Source: Ctenosaura bakeri
Taxonomy: Eukaryota; Chordata; Lepidosauria; Squamata; Iguanidae
Assembly: GCA_948474755.1 (NCBI GenBank)
Contig: CAOLHI010000927.1
Coordinates: 558,001-622,000, forward strand
Length of the DNA: 64,000 nt
Reading direction: 5' to 3'
The position numbers and the translations under genes are program-made. The stretch's first letter is position 1. Every line of letters starts with the position of its first letter. Positions 22,801 through 34,079 of this stretch are shown piece by piece. Below the pieces are notes generated by a model that searched no databases, was not told the origin of the DNA, and saw only the letters and a program-made list of their open reading frames with translations.

Positions 22801-23539
22801 CCTAATCTATATTCATTTTTCTTTAATATCTATTGTCATTCAATTCAAGCCCTGTTTTTATTACAACCATCAGTGGTATCTGCTGGGGAATAAGCTACCA
22901 CTAAGCGCAAAGTAGTTTAACCCATAATTCAAAAGTACCATTCAAAACTATTTGTGTCATGGATCTAGTGTACATGTTGTGATTAATTTATACAAAGGCT
23001 ACACTATATTAAAAAATTAAGCAGTATGATATACTGTCCCACAACTGATGCACTTCATCATTCATGAACAGTCTTCTGAACAGGATGTTATTTAGGATTT
23101 CTTATTTGGTACTTTACTTAGGATTTATTTAGGATTTTAGAGCACTAATTCTGCGTTCATTAATGGAGGACTGAAAAAAAAAAGCATTCAATTGAAGAAA
23201 ATAATTTGCCAGTTTTCCTGGCTTCTTCTCTGCTACCTCTTGACCTGCTAATAATTTAAGCCAGTCCTACAAATGCAGGAAGCAAACCTTTAGCAACAAA
23301 TCCTCTGAGTGAAGTGATCAATTTCTGGAAAAAAAGGAAAGGTGCACTGTCACTTGCAGTGAAGCAGGAGTGAAAATCATACATTTCCCTAGATGTTACT
23401 GGACTACAACTCCCAGCAGACAGACAGCATAGATGTTGGTAAGGAATACTGAGAAGTGTTCTCCGGAGGTATCTGGAAGGCCCTCCACTCTCCACCTCTG
23501 CACTGAAGACTAGTTAGCTAAATTATTAGTCTCAGCTAA
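22801..23539. other. Unique sequence with one MITE scrap
   Basis: At about 23398-23425 ttactggactacaactccca is half of the palindromic repeat above. Nothing else recognised. Confidence 0.4.
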
Positions 23540-24870
23540 GGTAGATAGCTTTAATCACTTTGGTGGACGACCTACACCAAGAACTGGACAGGGGGAGTAT
23601 GTCCCTGTTGGTTTTGCTGAACCTAACAATGGTGGTTAATACCATCAACCATGATTTCCTTCTGGGCTGCCTCACTGGGATAGGACTTGGAGGAACTGTT
23701 TTGCAGTGGCTCTGTTCCTTCCTGGAGGGATGATCCCAGAAGGTGGTGCTTGGGTGCTCCTGTTCAACTTCTTGGTCATTGGCCTGTGGTGTCCTCCATG
23801 CTATTTAACATGTACATGAAGTCACTTGGAGAGGTTATCCAGAGTTTTAGGAATACATATTACCAGTATGGTGACAACACCCAGCTTTATCTCTCCTTGT
23901 GTTGTGCACACGACCCTCCCTGGATTGGGTGGCCATGCAAGGTTTGAAGTGCAAGATGCTGGGAGGCAAGAACCAAGCCAGTTCTGGTCTTTGAAGATGC
24001 AGTTTATTAAGTGAAGAAGCAAAAAGAAAAATGAAAGGCACACAAGCATACGTACTCTCTGACTCGTCGGAAAGGAAAAGCGGACGACGGAGCAGGGTTC
24101 TCTTTGTTCCAACAGATTATATAGGCTTTTCGTATGCGAGTGGCAAAACAGGCTGCCAATTCATCAACCCACCATGTCGAAACGGGCAGGAGGGGGGCTA
24201 TCCCACCTCGGATGCCAATTACTGAGGCACCCATGGGCCAGGTGCATGATAGGCTCATGGCCAAATCTCATTACCTGCCCAAAATGGCAGTGGATGGTCT
24301 CTAATCAGGCTTTGCTCTTCCCCCACCGTACCGGATGACGCGAGGAGCGAAACACCCATCCTTGGCTAACATTCCTTGGCTATTCTCACAGGACTGCAGC
24401 ATACAGGGCAGCCTGACCTATCAATGCAACAGCATGAACTAACCCCCAAAATATGTTTGCTAGTGTGAGAGCAAGCTGAACTGAAATGTGTGAGTGTGTA
24501 ATACAGGGCCTACCCAGAGGGCCTCGGGTCCAACACCTTGCTATCTCAATCCAAGGAAATTGTCCATTCTAAACCTGTGCCTGTCAGCAATGATAGACCA
24601 GATGAAGGTGAACAAGTTGAGGCAAGACAGAGGTACCTCTGATCAGTCAAAAGGCATACAAGGGAACAGGGATTCAGCCTGTGCTGAATCAGGTTAATTC
24701 TCCCCTGAAGACACAAATTCACAGCTTGTGTGCACTCCTGGATTCAGCCCTGATGCTGGATACTCAGGTTTCTCTGGTTGCCAGGAGTGTATTTGTATAT
24801 TTAAAACTAGTGTGCTAGCTGCACCCCTTCCTTAGGATATCTGATTTGACCACACTGACACATGGGTTAA
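23540..24870 (+). mobile_element. L2 LINE ORF2 fragment, split by solo LTR 3
   Basis: Left part gives VDDLHQELDRGSMSLLVLL-like, then TINHDFLL and YGDNTQLYLSL pieces: the region between reverse transcriptase motifs of L2. After 24541 the sequence continues as NLCLSAMIDQMKVNKLR(Q)D, matching the CLxAVxDWMxxNKLRLNPDK region, and then a lower-quality stretch up to about 24870. The YADD box reads YGDN here, and stops are frequent. The element is dead. Bases 23900-24535 are a later LTR insertion. Confidence 0.85.
23900..24535 (-). mobile_element. Solo LTR 3 (636 bp), 5-bp target duplication, inside L2
   Basis: Plus-strand ends are tgttgtgcac and gggtccaaca (tgttg...caaca). The pentamer ccttg flanks both sides (23895-23899 and 24536-24540). 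On the minus strand a TATA-like cctatataatc (about 24115-24125) precedes aataaa (complement at 24003-24008), so the LTR is read leftwards. Removing it plus one ccttg rejoins L2. No internal retroviral genes adjoin it. Confidence 0.9.
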
Positions 24871-24940
24871 GGCAGGCATCTTGTCAGAGGAACAAAGGAG
24901 GCTTGGTTGCTGTGGAGGAAGTTGAAACTGAGGACACCTG

Positions 24941-25810
24941 TGTTACCCTGATCTCGGGGGGTCCTGGGAGGGACACCGAAATAACCAATGAAAATTAGCT
25001 GGAGCACTCACAAAAGCTAGCGAGAGGCAGGGTAACTTAGCAGGATCTTGCAGCGTCTATGGGGTCAGGTCAGTCAAGCAGTCAGACAGTTTAAAGTAAT
25101 AAAAATGATGTTTATTAAGTACAGACAAGCATTAAGAGACACCACAGTCACACAGCTAACTAAAGAATCAGAGATTGACTTGGAATAGGGATTTTTAGAG
25201 GGAAATGGGTGATACGACACCTGTCTCATAGTCCTGGAGAGGTTTGGAGATTGAGTTCGTTGGTATGGAGTCTCAGTACATGGGACTGAGGGGACGGCTC
25301 GCCAAACAAAGCAGCAGCAAGGCGGTCTGGAACTCGGGAGTGATCTGGGGAAGGTCTCAGAATCAGGGTTTTTTTATAGGGTGAATTGTGACTGCGGGCC
25401 ATACCTTACTCAGTGAGAACAACACATTTTAGGAGCAGGACAAAGCCTTGGAAAGGTCAGGTTTTAGCATGATTGACCTAGAGCCGTATTAACAATAGTG
25501 TAGCCAGTATGCAAATACGGAGCGCTTCATACAGCTTTGTCAGGTTACCTGCTCGGGGCAGGGAGCCTTTGTTAGTATCACACATATCCAATGAGGTGTT
25601 TGCCGGAGAGGTCCCTGAAGTGACAAACTGGCTCTGTCTGGCCTGCCTGGGTGGAGAATGGAATGTCCAGCAATTATCAGCTGTGCCTGTTTACGTGCTT
25701 GTCCGGAGGCCTCACAAACACATGGAGCGGGGTGGCAGAGGAAAGCCGAACGGTTTGATATCAAAGTGATATCACGTGCTATCTCCGGGTAGGCCTGGAC
25801 CGCAGTAACA
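24941..25810 (-). mobile_element. Solo LTR 2 (870 bp), same family as LTR 1, 4-bp target duplication
   Basis: Minus-strand copy of the LTR at 13211-14079. Plus-strand ends are tgttaccctg and gcggtc-complement...agtaaca. The tetramer cctg is on both sides (24937-24940 and 25811-25814). The TATA-like box (complement of ttttttataggg, about 25370) and poly(A) signal (complement of tttatt, about 25111) are conserved. The two copies differ by many substitutions and indels, so the family is not very young. Confidence 0.88.
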
Positions 25811-25814
25811 CCTG

Positions 25815-26380
25815 GGTTGCTCCAACCGTGTTTGGTTCCTTCCCCCCTGCAGGTATTCTTAAGGCATGCATCTTGCCAGAGGTGTGAGCTGAAAAGTGAG
25901 AGCACAAGGGCTCTTGCCCCGTGGGGTGCAATAGAGTCCTGCTTTGCCTACTGAATTCAGATGGAATGGAGAGTGGAACAAGACAAGGTACTATGCATTG
26001 GCTTTGTGAAATTTTTGCCAGAACAACATGTTTGCTCTCTAAATTAGAAAATAGAGCACCTATTGAGCAGCATCCCATGAAGCTAACTTTGGCAAAGCAT
26101 TAGGAGTTCTCGAGGCTAAATTGACTTGTGTGCTTATTTATGCTAGTTTGTTTGTTCTATATTTTCAGTCAGTCAAATATTTGTTTAGAAAATACAAAGG
26201 GTGCTGCCATTTCAGTCATAATGGACAGAAAGAGGTGTGGTCGTAGAGGCCATATTAAAGAGAAGAAGGGAAAGACATCTTGTGACTGTTCCTCCTTCTG
26301 GTTTACCATCCAACCAACAGATACCGGGCTACTCTGGTAGATCCCATCAGACCACAAAATACTGCTGGATAACACCAGGT
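25815..26380. other. Sequence between LTR 2 and the L2 ORF
   Basis: No clear frame. The last 100 bp may be the 5' end of the L2 copy that follows. Confidence 0.35.
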
Positions 26381-29165
26381 CAGTGACTGGGAAGAACTAT
26401 ACGATCCAGGACTTGATCCTGGACAAGCAGCTGACCTTGCATGTATAACTGAAACCTGGTTAATGGAAGAGGGAGGTGTCAGTTTGACCCAGTTATGCCC
26501 ACCAGGTTTCCAGGTGCAGAAGCAGGCAAGATCTGATGGGTGGGAAGGGGGAGTTGCAGTGATTTATCATGAGCCCATTTCTTTATTGGGGTACACTGTC
26601 TGAGAATCTCCAAGGTTTGTGTGTCTACATCTGGTAACGCAGCAAAAAATCAGGACTGGTGTACTGTCCACTCCCCTGCCTAACTGTCTCCCTGCCAGAA
26701 CTACTAGAGGTGACCTTGGATGAGGTGTTAATCTCCTCCAAACATATTGTGTTGCAGGATTTTAATACCCATGCTGAGGCACTATCAACAGGGTCAGATC
26801 AGGATTTAATGGCTTCCATGGAGACCACAGGCCTGTATCTGGCCCCTACACATGTAGCAGGGCATACTCTTGATCTGTTTTTTGCTGATCAGAATGATGG
26901 TGATCTAGGAATAGAGAGGTTGAAAGAACTCTCATTGTCATGGACAGATCACTGCCTGATAGAATTTAGATGTGCTAGGACTCTGAAACTCTGCAGGGGT
27001 GGTGGACTCATTCAAATGGTCCAGCCCAAAACTGATGTATTTTCCAGATGCTAGAGCTGATTATTCTGTTGATACCCTAGTTGATCTATGGAACAAGGAG
27101 ATGATCCAGTCAATTGACACAGTTGTTCTCAAGTGTTATTTACTTAGGAGCAGTGCATGGGCTCACTGGGTTTCTGAGGAGCTCAGGTCAACTAAGTGTT
27201 TGGATAGATGACCAGAGTGAAAGTGGAAAAAGACTCAGGATGAATCCAATCAAGCATGCATTAAGACCCATTTTAAAACCTACTTTGCAGTAGTGAGGGC
27301 AGCAAAGAATATATTCTTTGCTGTTTCTATTACATCAGCTCAGTTGCTAAGAAGGAGCCCTCTGGAAAATGTTGTGACAAATTTGCTAAATACTTTGCAG
27401 GGATAATTATTCAGATTCATTCTGACTTGGACTTCACATTGAAGGTAGAATCTGCGGAGGTAACTGAGGCATATACTTGTCCAGTTTTGATGGATGGATT
27501 TCAGGTTGTTGAGCATGATGATATGGACAAGTTGCTTGAAGAGAAGGCTTCACTTGTCTGTTAGACCCATGTCCACCCTAGCTAATTAAAACTGCCAGAG
27601 AAAGACTGGTCAGTTGCGTAGTGAAAGTTGTAAATGTTTCTTAGAAAGAGAGCTATGCTCTATCCTCTCTAAAAGAACCAACAGTAAGACTTTTGTTGGG
27701 GGGGGAAACTTCATTGGACCTCACCTCCCTCAGTAACTCTCAGCAAGTCTCTAATCACTCTATTCTAAGTAAGGTCGTAGAGCGAGTGGTAGCAACACCA
27801 CTCCAGGCTTTCTTGTTTGAAACAGATTACTTGGACCCATTCCAATCTGGGTTGAAGCCTGGCTTTGAGACAGAAACAGCTTTGGTCACCTTGGTGGATG
27901 ACCTGCATTGGGAACTGAACAGGAAAAGTGAGTCCCTGTTGGTTCTTCTGGATCTTTCAGCGGTATTCAATATCATCAACCATTATACCCTTCTGAGTAG
28001 TCTGGCTGATATGTGACTTACGGCCATTTGTGGTGGCTGAACATTCCCAGACGGCGATGCTGGGGAACTGTCATTCAGCCTTTTGGCCATTAACCCGTGG
28101 GGCTCCACAGGGCTTAATGCTGTTCCCTATGCTTTTCAACATCTACATGAAGCCTTTGGGAGATATCATCTGCAGCTTTGCAGCTGGGTGTCATTAGTAT
28201 GCCGATGATACCCAGCTCTATCTCTCCTTTACTACTGATGCCAAGGAGGCTGTAGTAGTACTGAATCATTGTCTGGATGTAGTAAAGGACTGGATGTGGA
28301 TGAATAAACTGAGGCTTAATCCAGACAAGATGGAAGTGCTGCTGTCAGTAGGAAAACCAGCCTGGGATTTAGATCATAGCCAGTTGTGGATGGGGTTGCT
28401 GTCCCTGTGAAAGATCAGGTTTGTAGCTTGTGGTGCTCTTGGACCCAGTGCTGCTTGTGGAAAGCCAGGTTGCTGCAGTGGCCAGGAGCACCTTTGCCCA
28501 GCTTCAGCAGGTACACCAGCTGCATCCTTGCTTGGGGGAAAGATGATCTGGCCACAGTTGTTCATGTCTTAGTTACCTTTCAGTTAGACTACTGTACATG
28601 GAGCTCCCCTTGAAAAGTGTTTGGAAGCTGCAGATAATGCAAAATCAGCAGCCAGACTGGTGCATTTAAGCAACCATGTAACACCATACTGGCTACTACA
28701 CTGAACTACTAAACAGGCTGGCTACTACACAGAACTACACTGCTTCCATTTTGCTTCCAAGCTCAATTCAAGGTGCTGGTGTTGACCTACAAAGCCCTAA
28801 ATTACTTGGGGCTATATAGCCTCCCCCATATGAGCCTGCCAGAAATGTGAGATCTTCAGGGCAGGCTCTATTGCATGTCCCAACAAATCATGAAGTTAGG
28901 CTGGTGGGTACATGTAACAGGGCTTTCTCTGTAGCAGGACCACAACTATGGAACTCCCTACACAAGGAAGTTAGACTGGCCCCATCTGTTTTAAGCTTCC
29001 ATCAGGCAGCCAAAAAAACTACTGCTCCACATGGCATTCAGTGTTTGAAATTGCTGTTTTAACTGGATTCTAAGATTATTTTTTGATTGCTCTCAGACTA
29101 TTTTAAAGTTTTCTAAAAAAAAAAATGTTTTTCTTTGTATTTTTTTAATTGGTTTTATACCTGCT
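26381..29165 (+). pseudogene. L2-clade LINE ORF2, long but dead copy
   Basis: Spans almost a whole L2 ORF2, which encodes an endonuclease and reverse transcriptase used for target-primed retrotransposition. In order: endonuclease remnants (LTETWL-like at about 26440, LQDFNTHAE at 26750, MASMETTGLYLAPTHVAGHT and LDLFFA at 26810-26885, SWTDHCLI at 26935); reverse transcriptase pieces (DPFQSGLKPGFETETALVTL at about 27830, DDLHWELNRKSESLLVLLDL at 27897, a YADDTQLYLSF-like string at 28199-28230); and the C-terminal region (VAGPQLWNSLHKEVRLAPS at about 28930). It is broken into at least six frames by indels and stops, including one between the FNIINH and YADD segments, so no protein is made. A 3' UTR follows to about 29165. 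Confidence 0.9.
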
Positions 29166-29194
29166 CATTGCCTCACGAAAGTGATACAGAATAC

Positions 29195-29195
29195 C

Positions 29196-29266
<71 letters not shown>
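29195..29266. repeat. (GAAA)n microsatellite
   Basis: About 18 nearly perfect gaaa units. It creates an open frame of KERKKERK residues that is not a gene. Confidence 0.97.
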
Positions 29267-29770
29267 CTTTGTTACATCCCAGTTGGATTATTATAATGCA
29301 CTCTATGTGAGTCTGCCTTTAAAGAATGTTCAGAAATTTCAACTGATCCAAAGAGCTGCAGCCAAATTGCTAATGGGCTCTGGTTACAAGCAGCACACAA
29401 CTCCCTTGTTGCAACAGCTCTCCTGGCTGCTGGTCTATTTCCAGGCACAATTTACGATGCTGATTTTGACCTTTGAAGCCCTGTGTACAGCTCAGGCCCA
29501 GGCTATCTGAAGGGCCATATCTTCCTGTATGAGCCTGTATAAGCTTTCAGATCAACAAAGGAAGCGCTTCTTTCTATCCCACTGCCTTCACAGGCATAGT
29601 TGGTAGGAACACAAGAGAACACTTTCTGTATGGCTGCTCCCACACCATGGAACTCCATCCTTAGGGAAGTTACAATAGCTCCTTGTTTTTTCCCTTTCAA
29701 TACCAGACCTTTCTTTTCTAGCAAACCTTGAAAATTGATTTTGACAAGATATTAACTTTAGTTAGACTAT

Positions 29771-30742
29771 GACTCTGGAGGGCAAGGATCAATTCTCCAT
29801 ACAATCATGGAAACCCACAGGCTAACCTTGGGTGTGTCACACACTTCCAGAAAACCCTGTGATAGGGTTGTCATACTGAGTTTACTTCCAGCCCCCCAAG
29901 ACTGACTTCTACCCTTGAAAAGGAGCAGGAAATTCCCTAGTGTTCATTAATTCTCATGCTGCCACCGCCCACTGAATTCAGAATTAACTGAACAGTACAG
30001 TGGGACCCTGCTCAGTGGATTAACAATCTCTATGCTTAAGGACCTTCCCTTCCCTCACCACGCCCTTCTGAGTGAGAGAAGTCCTATCTAAGCGTGTACT
30101 GAAGAATGGCGTGGGAATGGAGAGGAAACAGAGGTTTTACAGAAAAGCATTTATTTTAAGGCGTGCAAGTAAACAAGACAATAATACTCATGAGAGGCTC
30201 CCTCCTCTCAGGTACGCTTAAGTTACAAGTAGTTATAAAAACAGATACATTCTTAAGATCAGCCAACCTCCAAAATAATAAAAAGCCCTAACGCAACTAA
30301 CTACCTAATATTCTAGTTACTCACATTCGGGTTCATAGGCTTAGATGGTCTAAGAGAGGAGTGAGGCCAGGAGGCAAGGCCTAGGGCCTGCAGCCTACTA
30401 CTGGGACAGACCTCATCTCCAAGAGGCTTCTTTGTTGTCTCTCTCCCACATTGTCTCTCTCCCACATTGTCTCTCAAGGATTTTTATAATTTCTCCATCG
30501 AAGCATCTCAAAGATGCTCACCTTTTTCCTCTTGATTGGGCAATTCTCTCCCCATGACCTGTGAGGCTGACCCACAATAAAAAGTGTAACCTAACCCCAA
30601 CACCCTATTAACCCTTGGTTTACCTGAAGAGGGAAGTATCCCCCCTCAGCCAAGTCTAGATAATGGGAAGCCCTATTATCACAAGGGTCACCTTACGGTT
30701 GCCGTGATTCAGAAATGACTTGAAGGCACACAACAACAACAG
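29771..30742 (+). mobile_element. SINE split by solo LTR 4
   Basis: Left part: acaatcatggaaacccacag, ttccagaaaaccctgtgat; right part: tcaccttacggttgccgtga and atgacttgaaggcacacaac. Together they form one dominant-family SINE. It sits inside the L2 3' end. Confidence 0.8.
29869..30683 (-). mobile_element. Solo LTR 4 (815 bp), 5-bp target duplication, inside a SINE
   Basis: Plus-strand ends tgtcatactg and cctattatcaca give termini tgtcata...tatcaca. The pentamer agggt flanks both sides (29864-29868 and 30684-30688). On the minus strand a TATA-like box (complement of tttttataatttc, 30481-30493) precedes an aataaa (complement at about 30150). A different family from LTRs 1 to 3. A short internal duplication tgtctctctcccacat occurs twice at 30440-30470. 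Confidence 0.85.
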
Positions 30743-30960
30743 TTTTTAATCTATTTTAGTTAAGTTTTTAAATGATGCTAATTCTGTTGTTATTTAATAC
30801 TGTTTTAATCTTACCTTTGTGTGTTTTTAACTATATGTGTGTGTGTGTGTGTGTGTGTATTTTCTGCCTTGCCATATGCTGCCTTGAGTCCCAGTTTGGA
30901 ATAAAGGTGGGATATATAGAAAGAGATGGATGGATGGATGGATGGATGGATGGACTCAAG

Positions 30961-31844
30961 TAGAATTCACCCATTAAGTGGTAAGGCAACACCAACACTT
31001 ACCACAATGGTGAATCCCATTGATTTAATTGATCTATTCTCTGGGAGTAAAAATTAGATTTAGACCTATGTGCCTACAGGAGGCAATAGTGGTAGAGACA
31101 GACAGAGGTAGCTACATGGCCCTTCTTGTCTTGTCTGATGTATGTGCCTATAGATTGATATTCTTTGAAATTACGTCACTTCTTTCCCACTCAGGTTCTT
31201 CCGTCTCTCCCATGCATGCAACCTCCTTTGGCTTGCCATGAGTTGTCTTTATATCTCTAAATGAAATTTGTAACACAAAATTTCTTTTCCTTTTCCTTCA
31301 AATTGACTTTGCTGTTTAATCAACTACCTCACTCCCACACACATCTAACATGGACTGTCCTCTGGGGCCATTCAGAAATTCAACTCAACATTCTTACATA
31401 AATGAAACCATAATTATTCTTTACACATACTGAAAGATGCGTCTAGCAAACTAAAATATGAAAGACATCTGGGGGTCATAAATGACAACAGGTTGGCTAT
31501 GAATCTGCAGCAATGTGAGTCAGCAACGACAACACATACTTCAGAAAGTTCCACAAACAAGGGAATTAAAACTAAGACATGGTCCAATTTGTCAATGTTT
31601 TCTGAGGCCATTGCTGGTGAAGCAATAAAGAATGCAGAGAACAGCTATGTATATACGTCGCTTCTGAGCAAAAGCTCCCTAAATAGGATAAAATCAATAC
31701 ACATGCAAGAACAGTAGATTGCTAAAACAACCCAATGAAGTCATCAAAAGTAAAATATCAGTGTTAAGTAAGAGAGTCAAATAACAGCCAAGGCCCAAAT
31801 CAAATGCAATGTGGGCATGTTCTCAGAGCAAATATATGATGGAT
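30961..31844. other. Unique sequence, nothing recognised
   Basis: No repeat family or coding motif seen. Possible gene-desert sequence. Confidence 0.35.
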
Positions 31845-32384
31845 GTGGATGGGCATCTTTCAGGGGTCTTTAGTTATGTATTACTGCATGGCAGAGGATT
31901 GGACTAGATGGCCCTTGCAGTCACTTCCAACTCTAAGGAACTTTTCACATGCCGTTTCTAAAGCAAGAGGGCCCCTTGAGCATTGCATAAATGGGAGGAG
32001 CGGTCTGCATGCCGCACTCTCATTTACGCGACGCTCAAGGGCCTGACGCGGACCACGCATGCACCTTTTCATTTTCAGCCTAAAGTCAAAAATGGTGTGC
32101 GGTCGCACAATGCTCCTGGGGCTCGCACGCACTTACCTGGCATGCGATGTGTCGGGAGCCGGGCCGGTGGCACTTCCGGCCTCAGCGCTAGCCTGCAATT
32201 CCCAGGTTGCGCTGCAGTAGGAAGGGGCAGGGCGTTCGCGCAGCGCTCGCGTGACCAGGAAGCTGCTGCAGAACTGAAGCAGCAGGGAAGCGGCAGCATT
32301 CCTGCTGAGGCTTCTTGCATGAGCGCCTCTCCCCACCTCCATTAAAAGGTAAGGTGCAAAAAGCTTGTAAGATTTTATGATTCT
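31845..32384 (+). mobile_element. CR1 LINE 3' end, split by hairpin element B
   Basis: tactgcatggcagaggattg, gactagatggcccttgcagt and cacttccaactctaag are the CR1 3' end. The tail resumes at 32371 as gattttatgattct. Element B lies between. Confidence 0.8.
31938..32366 (-). mobile_element. Hairpin-rich TIR element, copy B
   Basis: Reverse-oriented copy. The right end reads taaggtgcaaaaag, complement of the ctttttgcacctta terminus. A long hairpin has arms 31970-31997 and 32017-32043 (about 23 pairs with four mismatches and one bulge). A cattttcagcctaaagtcaaaaatg central palindrome-like segment is at about 32069-32093, and a cccaggttgcgctg half-palindrome at about 32199. CpG-rich. Confidence 0.7.
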
Positions 32385-32385
32385 A

Positions 32386-33021
32386 CTAACATATATATCC
32401 TGCGCAGTGGTTAAATGCCAGTACTGCAAGCCACAAGGTTGTGAGTTCGATTCTGCCCAGCTCCAAGGTTGACTCAGCCTTCCATCCTTTCACAGGTTGG
32501 TAAAATGAGTACCCAGCTTGTTGGGGGCATGTATAGAAATGTTTCAAAATACATGCTATTTGTAAGTTGTTTGCTGCCTCGATCCATATGGAGAGGCGGG
32601 ATACAAATAAATAAATAAAAAAAATCCGGCATTGCCCAGGATTTTATTTTCGCATAGGTAATACTCATTAGAAAGATTTAAGATCCTGTGTCTCTTAATT
32701 CCCTAAATTGTCTTGTCCAGTATCTGTAACTTTTCCCCATATTTCCCAGTCCAATTTGTATTCAGAGTTATTAACATGCAGAGGTGGGATTCCTGAGGGA
32801 ATACACTGCCCTCCTCCTTACTGCTAGGCCTCACGTCCATAGCAACTAGCCTATTCAAGATGAACACAGTTGACTGAGGCCCAAGAGCTCTCTGGTGGGG
32901 AATTCTAAAGGTCCCTCCCTAAACTGCAAACCTCAGGATTCCATAGAATCTTCATAGCCAGCCAATCATATCAGGTCTTCGCATGACACAGACAAACAAA
33001 CTTTGACTTTTATATATTAGA
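32386..33021 (-). mobile_element. Non-autonomous Helitron, split by a SINE
   Basis: On the minus strand it starts tctaatatataaaagtcaaa preceded by A. It ends in a hairpin-like cctgggcaatgccgg, then atatatatgttag followed by T. Helitrons insert between A and T, start with TC and end with CTRR after a short hairpin; here the last C is a T. The interior matches the second copy at 46753-47139 in opposite orientation. Bases 32401-32629 are a SINE inserted in the terminal hairpin. Confidence 0.75.
32401..32629 (+). mobile_element. tRNA-derived SINE with an L2-like 3' tail, inside the Helitron
   Basis: Head gcgcagtggttaaatgccag and aaggttgtgagttcgattct (A box and B box), then ccaaggttgactcagccttc and gtaaaatgagtacccagctt, and a tail gagaggcgggatacaaataa(ata)n that matches the 3' end of L2 LINEs. 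SINEs that borrow a LINE 3' end are mobilised by that LINE. The flank repeats only atcc. Confidence 0.85.
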
Positions 33022-33059
33022 TGAACTCATGCATGTTCTGAGTACACATGCCTATAAGG

Positions 33060-33492
33060 GACAGTCTGGGGTCAACACTGTCTGAAATATCTTATCTCCC
33101 AATATGAGCCTGCCCAAGTTTTCAGATCCTCAGGGCTGAGCTTTCTCTCATTCCCCAAACACCACCACCACAGGCATGTTTGACGAAGACACAGGAGAAA
33201 ACCTTCTCAGTGGCTGGTCCCATACTGTGGAATTCCCTCCCACTGGAAACTGGGTTAATTCCCCCTCTGCTTGTTTTCTCTCAGCAAGCAAAGACCTTTC
33301 TGAATACCCAGTCCTTTGAGTATTTAACTGTCTGGTGCAGAAGAGTGTGTTTCATTTGTACTCTTATCACTACTACTACATTTTAACTGCCTAAATTAAT
33401 GTTTTAACATGATTATTATGTTTAATTGTTTTTAACTTTTGTGATATCCATTGTTTTAACTGAACTTTGTTTTAATATCAATAAAATAAAAC
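33060..33492 (+). mobile_element. L2 LINE 3' end
   Basis: The frame contains EKTFSVAGPILWNSLPLETG and SQQAKTFLNTQSFE, the C-terminal AFSVAAPxLWNSLPxE and FRRxLKTxLF region. It is followed by an AT-rich 3' UTR ending tcaataaaataaaac. Confidence 0.85.
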
Positions 33493-33544
33493 AAATGTTT
33501 ACCTTAACATGAGCAAATCATAGCCAGATTAGGCCCACCGACTC

Positions 33545-33760
33545 ACATTACATTATTATTTATTCATTTATATCTTGCCTTTTTCCAAATACTGGGACTC
33601 AAGGTGACTTACTAATGTTAAAACATCTGCAGATTAAAATGCATGCAAAGACATCAGAGAAAATAGTTAAAAGCTATTTTTAAAATACAATTAAACAATC
33701 TGGAGAATTAAAACTATTTTAAAATCCATTAAAAGACAGAAGATGAAAAAACAACAAAGA
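33545..33760 (-). mobile_element. L2 LINE 3' UTR, minus strand
   Basis: tttattcatttatatcttgcc, tttttccaaatactgggact and caaggtgacttac are the reversed L2 terminus. It faces the copy at 33060-33492 tail to tail. Confidence 0.65.
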
Positions 33761-34079
33761 GCACTCCATTAAAACTCCATTGCCATTAATTTCCAAAAGC
33801 CTCCCAGAATAGAAAAAAATTCACTTGTTAGTAGAAAGAGTTATCTAACAAGGGGAAATTTTATGGAACATGTAAGAACAAAACAAAACAAAATCTAATA
33901 ATTGCATTACTAGATGCTAAGTTAGAGCTTCATAAACAGCAAACAATAATTGTGGAACACAACTAATACAACATAGCTGCTTCCAAATGCAGAAATGTTA
34001 ACTCATGGAAGCAAACTCCCAAGGCTGAGTGCTTTCAAAGATCCAGGCTGCTATTGCAAGGCCTGAGTGTGTTATAGAG

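Larger units (their letters stand above)
29267..30960 (+). mobile_element. L2 LINE 3' end, split by a SINE that is itself split by solo LTR 4
   Basis: The first part (29267-29770) reads FVTSQLDYYNALYVSLPLKN, then QLIQRAAAKLLMG and TPLLQQLSWLLVYFQAQF: the end of L2 ORF2. The 3' UTR resumes at about 30743 (tttttaatctattttagtta) and ends with ccttgagtcccagtttgga, ataaaggtgggatatataga. Between them are a SINE and an LTR. A (gt)n run (30834-30860) and a (ggat)n tail (30925-30954) complete it. Confidence 0.8.

Noticed and set aside
29181..29510. Open frame starting with KERKKERK repeats
   Set aside because: It is the (GAAA)n microsatellite joined to an L2 fragment, not a gene.
13211..30683. Intact endogenous retrovirus
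   Set aside because: Only solo LTRs with target duplications; no gag, pol or env segment between paired LTRs.
31983..32345. 120-codon open frame rich in Ala/Arg
   Set aside because: It is inside hairpin element B. The GC-rich palindromes give long open frames on both strands.
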